This document shows positions 55,690 to 64,000 of a DNA stretch of 64,000 bases, piece by piece (the first letter of the stretch is position 1; each line of letters starts with the position of its first letter). A program made the translations under genes and the position numbers. The stretch is from contig JAVGWX010000004.1 in NCBI GenBank assembly GCA_036924085.1, positions 77,921,090 to 77,985,089 of the forward strand, given 5' to 3'. The notes beneath the pieces are model-generated. The model did no database searches and was not told the origin of the DNA. It worked only from the letters and a program-made list of their open reading frames with translations. The DNA comes from Ariolimax columbianus. Its lineage: Eukaryota; Mollusca; Gastropoda; Stylommatophora; Arionidae.

Positions 55690-56425
55690 CGTTCAGGATC
55701 GTTTGGTCATTCTATATCTGCAGGTCGGAGTGGCTGCCCCACAGCTTTTTGTCTCAGCTCCGGGCCCTCTGGCCAGGTCTGGTATCTCACTCCCCAATAG
55801 ATTGGGCATTTCTGTAGGATGTGTTCAGGGTTCTGACCTCCTGGTTCACATGGGCATCTATCTGTTTGTGTGAGATCTTCAGTCGGTATAGATGTTCTAG
55901 TAGCCTGAAGGGTCCAGTTCTGGCGAAATAAGGTAGTTTGTTGGTTTCTTTTGAGTTGGTGAATTGGATCTGGTGTACTGCTTATATTTCTGTCTTCTCT
56001 CCATTGGTGCATATATATTGATTTCTGATGACGTTCTTCATCTCTCTGTATGGTACTCGATGATTAAATTGTGCCTTTTTGCTGCCATCTTTTACTAGGG
56101 CGTCAGCTCTCTCGTTTCTTGTGATTCCGCAGTGAGAGGGTATCCACTAGAGCGCTTTTGTTAATGATCTGGAGTTGTCCTACCTCTACTATGGTCGTGA
56201 TTTTTTATAACAGCAGTTCGTTGTTAGTTTTCTGTAATGCCTCTATTAGATATTTGCCGTCTGTAAAGACATCTATTTTTGTTGGTGGTTGCTTTTCTGT
56301 CCCAAGAATTCTCAATGCCCGCAAGGGAGGAGGGGGAGGCGGTGAAATAGGTTCTGCTCTGAAGTTCGTGGATGATTCCCGGTTAGGAAAGTTTGTTTTG
56401 GGGGAGGTTTCTTTATTGAGTGTCC
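55690..56425 (-). pseudogene. LINE RNase H and C-terminal tail relic
   Basis: Minus-strand text in order: SSTNFRAEP (near 56360), LRALRILGTEKQPPTKIDVF and TDGKYLIEALQKTNNELLL (RNase H core with FTDGK), SALVDTLSLRNHKKRES region, YMHQWREDRNISSTPDPIHQ, TLFRQNWTLQATRTSIPTED and CPCEPGGQNPEHILQKCPIY, ending LRPADIE-stop at 55707. This is the RNase H plus Cys-rich end of an I-like LINE. It is frameshifted at several points. The 45-bp array abuts its upstream side. Confidence 0.8.
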
Positions 56426-56430
56426 AGAAA

Positions 56431-58645
56431 CTGTACTTGATGGAGACTAAATCGACTGCTATATGTCTCTTGTAACTGTACTTGATGGAGACTAAATCGA
56501 CTGCTATATGTCTCTTGTAACTGTACTTGATGGAGACTAAATCGACTGCTATATGTCTCTTGTAACTGTACTTGATGGAGACTAAATCGACTGCTATATG
56601 TCTCTTGTAACTGTACTTGATGGAGACTAAATCGACTGCTATATGTCTCTTGTAACTGTACTTGATATAGACTAAATCGACTGCTATATGTCTCTTGTAA
56701 CTGTACTTGATGGAGACTAAATCGACTGCTATATGTCTCTTGTAACTGTACTTGATGGAGACTAAATCGACTGCTATATGTCTCTTGTAACTGTACTTGA
56801 TGGAGACTAAATCGACTGCTATATGTCTCTTGTAACTGTACTTGATGGAGACTAAATCGACTGCTATATGTCTCTTGTAACTGTACTTGATGGAGACTAA
56901 ATCGACTGCTATATGTCTCTTGTAACTGTACTTGATGGAGACTAAATCGACTGCTATATGTCTCTTGTAACTGTACTTGATGGAGACTAAATCGACTGCT
57001 ATATGTCTCTTGTAACTGTACTTGATGGAGACTAAATCGACTGCTATATGTCTCTTGTAACTGTACTTGATGGAGACTAAATCGACTGCTATATGTCTCT
57101 TGTAACTGTACTTGATGGAGACTAAATCGACTGCTATATGTCTCTTGTAACTGTACTTGATGGAGACTAAATCGACTGCTATATGTCTCTTGTAACTGTA
57201 CTTGATATAGACTAAATCGACTGCTATATGTCTCTTGTAACTGTACTTGATGGAGACTAAATCGACTGCTATATGTCTCTTGTAACTGTACTTGATGGAG
57301 ACTAAATCGACTGCTATATGTCTCTTGTAACTGTACTTGATGGAGACTAAATCGACTGCTATATGTCTCTTGTAACTGTACTTGATGGAGACTAAATCGA
57401 CTGCTATATGTCTCTTGTAACTGTACTTGATGGAGACTAAATCGACTGCTATATGTCTCTTGTAACTGTACTTGATGGAGACTAAATCGACTGCTATATG
57501 TCTCTTGTAACTGTACTTGATGGAGACTAAATCGACTGCTATATGTCTCTTGTAACTGTACTTGTTGGAGACTAAATCGACTGCTATATGTCTCTTGTAA
57601 CTGTACTTGTTGGAGACTAAATCGACTGCTATATGTCTCTTGTAACTGTACTTGATGGAGACTAAATCGACTGCTATATGTCTCTTGTAACTGTACTTGA
57701 TGGAGACTAAATCGACTGCAATATGTCTCTTGTAACTGTACTTGAGGGGGACTAAATCGACTGCTAAATGTCTCTTGTAACTGTACTTGATGTAGACTAA
57801 ATCGACTGCTATATGTCTCTTGTAACTGTACTTGATGGAGACTAAATCGACTGCTATATGTCTCTTGTAACTGTACTTGATGGAGACTAAATCGACTGCT
57901 ATATGTCTCTTGTAACTGTACTTGATGGAGACTAAATCGACTGCTATATGTCTCTTGTAACTGTACTTGATGGAGACTAAATCGACTGCTATATGTCTCT
58001 TGTAACTGTACTTGATGGAGACTAAATCGACTGCTATATGTCTCTTGTAACTGTACTTGATGGAGACTAAATCGACTGCTATATGTCTCTTGTAACTGTA
58101 CTTGATGGAGACTAAATCGACTGCTATATGTCTCTTGTAACTGTACTTGTTGGAGACTAAATCGACTGCTATATGTCTCTTGTAACTGTACTTGATGGAG
58201 ACTAAATCGACTGCTATATGTCTCTTGTAACTGTACTTGATGGAGACTAAATCGACTGCTATATGTCTCTTGTAACTGTACTTGATGGGGACTAAATCGA
58301 CTGCTAAATGTCTCTTGTAACTGTACTTGATGGAGACTAAATCGACTGCTATATGTCTCTTGTAACTGTACTTGATGGAGACTAAATCGACTGCTATATG
58401 TCTCTTGTAACTGTACTTGATGGAGACTAAATCGACTGCTATATGTCTCTTGTAACTGTACTTGATGGAGACTAAATCGACTGCTATATGTCTCTTGTAA
58501 CTGTACTTGATGGAGACTAAATCGACTGCTATATGTCTCTTGTAACTGTACTTGATGGAGACTAAATCGACTGCTATATGTCTCTTGTAACTGTACTTGA
58601 TGGAGACTAAATCGACTGCTATATGTCTCTTGTAACTGTACTCTT
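56431..58645 (-). repeat. 45-bp minisatellite, 49 units, 540-bp higher-order structure, open in frame
   Basis: Unit starts (ctgtacttgatggagactaa / atcgactgctatatgtctct / tgtaa) run from 56431 to 58636, 2205 bp, exactly 49 x 45 with no indels. Variants are shared at 540-bp (12-unit) spacing: gatatag at 56661 and 57201, gttggag at 57606 and 58146, and a ggggg/gctaaatg unit at 57741 and 58281. On the minus strand 56413-58731 is a 772-residue frame of a 15-residue repeat (LQETYSSRFSLHQVQ). Every variant I checked changes the amino acid, so there is no sign of codon-level constraint. Confidence 0.96.
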
Positions 58646-58719
58646 CTTCTTTTTCGCCGTCGTCGCCGTACGTTTTCAGACGCCAACTTGCATGTCTCTA
58701 AAAAAAAAGCATTGGTCAT

Positions 58720-59315
58720 CATCATCATCATGTAGCATGTTCTTTGCAGAACGTTGCTGTCATGACAGACTGTCTGTAGGAAACTCTATATTTCGCCAGT
58801 ATTCCTGCCTGCTCCAAGGTCAAATCCATCGTCTCCTTGATATCCTGAGTCCATTGTCTTCTCCGTCGCCTCTACCTCTTTTCCCATTAACCATGCCCTC
58901 CATAACCACTCTCCAGTCCGTTGTATCGTTTGAAGCGTCAGAAAAAAAACTAAGTTTTCGGGTCATTACGTCATTTATGAACCAATTCTCCTCTTCCGGT
59001 CTTGCCGGATGGATTTGTTGGTTTCTTTATTTGTCTGCGGGATTTGCAGGGCTCTTCTGTAGCAATGTGTTTCAGAACACCGATCTTTGCTCTTATTGCT
59101 TTTGTAAATGTCCATGTTTCACATCCATAGGTTGCCACATGAAAAACACATGTTCTGAGGATCTTTAGTTTTACTTCCATGTTTGAATTATGTCATATGT
59201 TCTGCATACTCCTTATCTTCTGCATTACCATACTCAGTCGTCTTTTTACTTCTTTTGCACAGTCTTCATTGTTGCTCAGTATTGATCCCAGATATTCAAA
59301 ATGTGCAACCAGCTG
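58720..59315 (-). pseudogene. LINE RT tail relic with (GAT)n end
   Basis: Minus-strand text: EYLGSILSNNEDCAKEVKRR, LSMVMQKIRSMQNI, MEVKLKILRTCVFHVATYGC, ETWTFTKAIRAKIGVLKH, later KYRVSYRQSVMTATFCKEHA and a (atg)n tail at 58722-58738. It covers RT motif E to the 3' end with a gap and a frameshift. Same family as 53500-53682. Confidence 0.85.
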
Positions 59316-59344
59316 CCAGCACGAGGTTATTGGTATCTCCATAG

Positions 59345-59760
59345 TTCATGTCTTGTCCTAGTGTGCCTTCTCTGTAACTCGTATGTTGGACACTTTTGCA
59401 GCAGATGTTCAGCAGCCCTTTTATCAGTACCGAAGACACCTTCATTCATCGGTATGTCATAATTTGAGCTAGTTAAATAGATGTTATCGTAACCTGCTGT
59501 CACCTGCTCGAGTCTGATAATTCCCAGCTGTTGGGCCCTGTAGAGCTTGTAGTAAGCGTCATCTTGTTGTTGCCCTCGATGCTCCGCTAACCACCTCTTC
59601 TTGCATCTTCACCTGACAAACCTCCTGGTCTCTTCATAAGTTACACCCATATTAGGTTGCGACAGCGTTCTGCCTTCTCTAGCAAGTATTATAGGCTCGT
59701 GGTGGTCAATTATGTTGCAACGAGAAGGAATCCACTGAGTTACCATTTTCTTAAATCAGT
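59345..59760 (-). pseudogene. I-like LINE RNase H end relic
   Basis: Minus-strand text: MVTQWIPSRCNIIDHHEPII (RNase H VQW.PSHC motif), QPNMGVTYEETRRFVR, DAYYKLYRAQQLGIIRLEQV and RAAEHLLQKCPTYE. It resembles the C-terminal part of the family at 8094-9335 (DAYYQLNRREQ, TAKHLLQNCP). Frame shifts and stops. The 86-bp array begins at its upstream edge. Confidence 0.78.
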
Positions 59761-60092
59761 CAAATAGTTTAGAGAGTACCTTCAGGAATTATGTCATATC
59801 TGTATATTTCGGCTTCCAATGGCTGTCACCACATAAAGAAATCAGTCAAATAGTTTAGAGAGTACCTTCAGGAATGATGTCATATCTGTATATTTCGGCT
59901 TCCAATGGCTGTCACCACATAAAGAAATCAGTCAAATAGTTTAGAGAGTACCTTCAGGAATTATGTCATATCTGTATATTTCGGCTTCCAATGGCTGTCA
60001 CCACATAAAGAAATCAGTCAAATAGTTTAGAGAGTACCTTCAGGAATTATGTCATATCTGTATATTTCGGCTTCCAATGGCTGTCACCACAT
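59753..60092 (+). repeat. 86-bp tandem repeat, 4 units
   Basis: Unit pieces aaatcagtcaaatagtttag, agagtaccttcaggaattat, gtcatatctgtatatttcgg and cttccaatggctgtcaccac; starts at 59753 and 59839 are 86 bp apart. Units are nearly identical (one att/atg difference), so amplification is recent. Confidence 0.95.
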
Positions 60093-60444
60093 ACAATTAT
60101 TTTGTTTTGTTGATTAAAGGTTTGTATTTCTGGTAAAACATCACATGTTTGTTAATAATTATACCATCCTGGCATTCAGTGAAACAATGTACGATACCAG
60201 GTAGTCGAACGATGTTTGAAGAATGGGTGTAACAATTAGAGGGTTTTACTATTCGGGTGATTACGAAAACATGACATTAACTATTCGGCCCGATACGAAT
60301 ACGAACAAAACGTTAACATTTGGCATGGGCAGCTGTGTTCTTCTCAAACTATTTATAATTGTGCAGTAATTACCAAACACATAAAGTGTTAGTTCAAGGT
60401 CAAGTAAATGTTTAAAGTGTTGAATAGTTACACAAATTGGATTG
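60093..60444. other. Unassigned DNA
   Basis: AT-rich; nothing recognised. Confidence 0.4.
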
Positions 60445-60812
60445 TTGCTGTTGTTGTTGTTGTTCTTGTTGTTGTTGTTGTTTGCGAATGCCTACAATGA
60501 GTAGGTTCACTCTTTTGTGCGTCCTGAAAAGGACGTTAAGTATCGGGTAGCAGTAGCTTTCCTCACAGCCCGAGCGTGCTGATGAAGGTTGGCTGGGGTC
60601 CTCCAGGCGGTTGTGCTAAGCTTGTCTTCACCTGCGTGTCGTTCATCACTACGGGGATCACGTCGATTCCTCACCTCGTTAGCCAGGCTGCTATAAAAAC
60701 AGCCTATTTCCATGGAGGGCAGCTAGGAAGTCGAGGTGAGGGTATTGCCCAGTATGTTTTGCCTGACCTGAATAACATATCTGATCAGTAGTGCCTGACC
60801 AGACGTTAGTCT
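60445..60812 (-). mobile_element. Family B dispersed element, long copy with monomeric 38-bp motif
   Basis: Plus strand reads gttgttgttgttgtttgcga, ctcttttgtgcgtcctgaaa, cagcccgagcgtgctgatga, cgttcatcactacggggatc, cgttagccaggctgctataa, cccagtatgttttgcctgac, then a single unit (ctgatcagtag) and cctgaccagacgttagtctt. It is the best full-length reference for the family on this strand. Confidence 0.85.
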
Positions 60813-60834
60813 TCCTCCCCCCAAAAATTGGGTA

Positions 60835-60925
60835 AATATCTTAAAACTATGTCATACTACTGTAGTGTGTAGGTAGATTTGTTCCATAGTAGTTACGCTG
60901 TGGTTGATAGACACTTCAGTATACA
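60835..60925 (+). repeat. Family D fragment (about 1.5 units)
   Basis: gatttgttccatagtagtta and gatagacacttcagtata match the family D unit and its array-end junction. It abuts the end of the family B copy. Confidence 0.65.
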
Positions 60926-60984
60926 ATAGACTCATTGAATGATTTTGTCCTTGAACAGTTTTTGAGTGAAATAAGTAATACGGA

Positions 60985-61190
60985 GAGGAGTGCGTGGCCG
61001 AATAGTTTCGAGGCCTGCCTGTCGACAAAGAGGGCAGCGGTTCGAATGCCGGTATGACAGATGTTGTTTTACTGGTGGGGGTGAAATAAACTAACATAAC
61101 CAGCACACGACGTGGCGACCGCAGTGGCCAAGCGGTCTGTAGTCCTCTGCCTTCGAAACCCCTCGACTGCTCCAGCAATGGGAAAAATGT
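60985..61190 (+). mobile_element. tRNA-derived SINE-like sequence with two tRNA-like heads
   Basis: First head: gagtgcgtggccgaatagtt ... ggttcgaatgcc (B box, 61039-61050). Second head: gcgaccgcagtggccaagcg at 61114 resembles a class-II tRNA start, but I see no good B box after it. Either a dimeric SINE or two insertions. Confidence 0.55.
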
Positions 61191-61319
61191 CGTATGACAG
61201 TGACAGTGGTAAGGAACACGGAATTAATTTTTAATGAAATATTGCACCAAGTACTCAGATTTGGAAACATGCCTACATGTATCAGATATTTAAGATTGAT
61301 GCATGTTTCGGGTTCAAGA

Positions 61320-61612
61320 TGCAGAACAGTGCTTCAGCTGTATCAGTCAGTGACCCGAAGCTGGACCACTAGCGTCTGTGCCAGCCATCCAGAGCTGCCA
61401 AGACCATTCCTCAATCGAACAGTGAAGGGTAATCCGGTACCCAAAATGTATGCTGAAGTAGGATGTGTCAGAACGAAAAGTGCAAATATCGCAGTCAGGT
61501 TGTAAACTACGAAATAACGCATTCCGAATTCAGGAGTATATCCTGGTACTGGGAAATCCCATTTCAGGGCTTGGAGACGATTGTTTGAGAACGAACGAAG
61601 AAGAAGCGTGTT
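61320..61612 (+). mobile_element. Family A dispersed element, copy A10
   Basis: Pieces cagagctgccaagaccattc, taatccggtacccaaaatgt, aggatgtgtcagaacgaaaa, aaatatcgcagtcaggttgt, cagggcttggagacgattgt, gagaacgaacgaagaagaag. The head is diverged and the tail short. Confidence 0.82.
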
Positions 61613-62100
61613 TCCTAACTAGGAACAATTTCACTTAGAAAAAAACTAAGATTAAGGAGACATTAAACTATTTACCAGTATTCAATAATAATACTAATAA
61701 TGATGATACAAACAATTTTCTCTTTATCTGTCTTTCTTTTCCCTTCTCCCTTTCAGCACCAGGTTATGAAGAGATCTCTAGAACGAAACCAATTGTGTAG
61801 CTCATGCACTGTGGCATTCACGATCTCGGATATTCTTCTGGCATTAATAATAATAATAATAATAATAATAACACATTAAAATAAACTTATAATGTGTTAT
61901 AATCATTCTAAAATAATTGATTTTATGGAAAATTAAACTCTAAGATTTTAGCACACCATGAACCAGGGAGCAATTTACGCCACTGATTCCAAAGTCATTC
62001 GTAATGCATAAGCCTCGGACGTGAAGACTTGATCTTCTCGCGCATGGACCATTCTACTGACAGAAGAAGGGACGAACTGTAATTCTTTGTCTCAAGCAAT
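61613..62100. other. Unassigned DNA with (TAA)n at 61845-61871
   Basis: AT-rich sequence with a short taa microsatellite. No gene seen. Confidence 0.5.
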
Positions 62101-62107
62101 AGATGGT

Positions 62108-62168
62108 CTTCATCTTCTTCTTATTCTTCTTCTTCTTCTTCTTCTTCTTCTTCTTCTTCTTCTTCTCT
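62108..62168 (-). repeat. (TTC)n tract
   Basis: About 60 bp of ttc triplets; no adjacent family A copy was recognised. Confidence 0.93.
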
Positions 62169-62598
62169 TTCACCATGCTTTTTCTTGTTACGACCACACG
62201 TGCAGCCCAGTTCTCTGGATAAAATTTGCCGTAGTGAAGAGTTCTTCGTGGCTTCCAAATAACTGTGTGTGGATATTCATCACGTGGTCATATAGTGTCA
62301 GTGACATTGTGAATTTGATTAAACTACTTGCTCCTTTGCAGGTAGTCAAGGGACAGCAACTTGGGGTGCATTTGCTCAGGATGAAAAGTCTCTCTGAAAG
62401 TCAGAGCTTTCGCAGCCCAACTGTTAAATGCGAAACAGCGTTTCGTTTGCTTTAAGAAAATAAGTGAGCTCGATTATAGCTTCTCGTTTGTACTTTTCTC
62501 TTTAGGGACTAGATATCACAGATAAGTGCACTTGTTGGCCAGACCAAGTATTCTTGAAGATTGCTTACATTTGCTGAAGTCTTCTCTCTATCTCTCTC

Positions 62599-62641
<43 letters not shown>

Positions 62642-63024
62642 ATCTCTCTCTCTCGCTCTCTGACGTGGACGACAATTTCCCGCTCAAAGGAGAATCAGAA
62701 GACGACCATGTTTGCTAGCTAAGTGGACCAGATAACAACCCAGGACAGTTAATCTAGTTGTTGTCAACCTTAGGAATAAAAACATAGGATGTCGAGTCGC
62801 GGTAAGGACATGTTTAAATGAATTGTGTGTTTAGTATGTCAGATGAATTGTTATTATTGTCAAACAGTTAATACGTTATGTTTCATAATGAATATAGAAA
62901 GTTAAGTGCATAACTCTTCCTCCTCGACAACAGTGTGTGCTAAGAGTCGTTGTGTTAAACTTAACCAGGACATGTGTTAATTGTCATCCTCCTCATCGTC
63001 TGATTGAAATTCTTTTTCTTTGCC
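62169..63024. other. Unassigned DNA with (CT)n at 62577-62660
   Basis: An 80-bp ctct/tatc tract is the only clear feature. Confidence 0.5.
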
Positions 63025-63310
63025 GTTCACCGTAAAGAAGACTTTGTAACGCTGCGTCGTAGTTTACAGCGAGGCTGAGATATCTGTGCCATTCGGCTCG
63101 ACACATCCGATTTTAATTGGCTTTTTTTAGATTCCAGGGTTGCCTTTCCACTGTTTTCCGTATCCTTTTGCCGGACTACACTTAGTGATTAGTGCAATCT
63201 GTTTCCAGGGCCGCTATGTGCAGGGTCTTGTCAGATCTGGTTCGCTGATTCTGATGCAAACAGCCAGCCATGAGCTACTGGCTACTGTCAGCTCATGCAC
63301 TGCTGCGTCT
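63025..63310 (-). mobile_element. Family A dispersed element, copy A8 (diverged subfamily)
   Basis: Pieces gactttgtaacgctgcgtcg, tagtttacagcgaggctgag, cgacacatccgattttaatt, ctgtttccagggccgctatg, gatctggttcgctgattctg, gatgcaaacagccagccatg and cagctcatgcactgctgcgt. Closest to A4. Its end runs into the 67-bp array. Confidence 0.8.
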
Positions 63311-64000
63311 TGGCCACATCTGGTTGATCAGCGCTAAGGCTAGTTGAAAGGTTGTCTGAGCATGTCTCTCTGATGGGCCCTATCTTCTGGTTGATCAGCG
63401 CTAAGGCTAGTTGAAAGGTTGTCTGAGCATGTCTCTCTAATGGGCCCTATCTTCTGTTTGATCAGCGCTAAGGCTAGTTGAAAGGTTGTCTGAGCATGTC
63501 TCTCTAATGGGCCCTATCTTCTGGTTGATCAGCGCTAAGGCTAGTTGAAAGGTTGTCTGAGCATGTCTCTCTAATGGGCCCTATCTTCTGGTTGATCAGC
63601 GCTAAGGCTAGTTGAAAGGTTGTCTGAGCATGTCTCTCTAATGGGCCTTATCTTCTGGTTGATCAGCGCTAAGGCTAGTTGAAAGGTTGTCTGAGCATGT
63701 CTCTCTAATGGGCCCTATCTTCTGGTTGATCAGCGCTAAGGCTAGTTGAAAGGTTGTCTGAGCATGTCTCTCTAATGGGCCCTATCTTCTGGTTGATCAG
63801 CGCTAAGGCTAGTTGAAAGGTTGTCTGAGCATGTCTCTCTAATGGGCCCTATCTTCTGGTTGATCAGCGCTAAGGCTAGTTGAAAGGTTGTCTGAGCATG
63901 TCTCTCTAATGGGCCCCATCTTCTGGTTGATCAGTGCTAAGGCTAGTTGAAAGGTTGTCTGAGCATGTCTCTCTAATGGGCCCCATCTTCTGGTTGATCA
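63310..64000 (+). repeat. 67-bp minisatellite, locus 2 (runs off window)
   Basis: About 10 units (ctggttgatcagcgctaagg / ctagttgaaaggttgtctga / gcatgtctctctaatgggcc / ctatctt), period 67 bp, little variation, continuing past 64000. The same unit family is at 26195-26650, there more diverged. Confidence 0.95.

Noticed and set aside
56413..58731. A 772-residue repeat protein gene
   Set aside because: The frame exists only because a 45-bp unit lacks stops. It starts in a (cat)n run, shows only amino-acid-changing variation, and has no other gene signals. Kept as a finding, not as a gene.

Overview
This window looks like a gene-poor, repeat-packed stretch of an animal nuclear genome, most likely a mollusc and probably a gastropod. 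The best taxonomic evidence is a partial 18S rRNA gene (minus strand, 4882-6120). Its core is canonical metazoan 18S, and its GC-rich V4-type expansion resembles that of euthyneuran snails and slugs. I found no host protein-coding gene that I can support. Every recognisable coding trace belongs to a non-LTR retrotransposon (LINE), and the long open frames elsewhere come from tandem repeats whose unit happens to lack stop codons. Layout: 1-3305 is an almost complete I-like LINE on the minus strand (endonuclease, RT, RNase H), cut by the window edge and by one frameshift. 4085-6120 is a rearranged rDNA relic: the first ~1.24 kb of 18S, then a degenerate repeated 18S/28S chimera, then a diverged 28S 3' segment. 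7500-9450 is a 62-bp minisatellite element with a 5'-truncated LINE inserted beside it (11-bp target duplications). 10-16 kb holds a 21-bp minisatellite element, tRNA-derived SINEs, a 51-bp array and a LINE relic with a SINE nested in it. 17-26 kb holds simple repeats, a ~44-bp array, several LINE relics, GAA tracts and a 31-bp array. 26-38 kb holds 67-, 48-, 38-, 26-, 32- and 62-bp arrays among dispersed elements. 38-50 kb holds a perfect 41-bp inverted repeat, more LINE relics and 30-, 34-, 33-, 33-, 49-, 33- and 53-bp arrays. 50-64 kb holds 44-, 45- (49 units), 86- and 67-bp arrays, more dispersed elements and LINE relics. Four dispersed families recur. Family A is a ~330-bp element with a (GAA)n end (10 copies). 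Family B is a ~300-450-bp element with a (CAA)n end (7 copies). Family C carries the 21-bp array (2 copies). Family D carries the 62-bp array (2 copies plus a fragment). The most interesting theme is that many minisatellites were seeded inside transposable elements. For several arrays the ancestral single unit can be read in another copy of the same element in this window. The clearest case is a LINE sitting in a 33-bp array that itself contains a 49-bp array made from its own RNase H-tail coding sequence. No CRISPR array, operon, bacterial gene or intact tRNA gene was seen. All identifications come from reading the sequence; no database search or alignment program was run.
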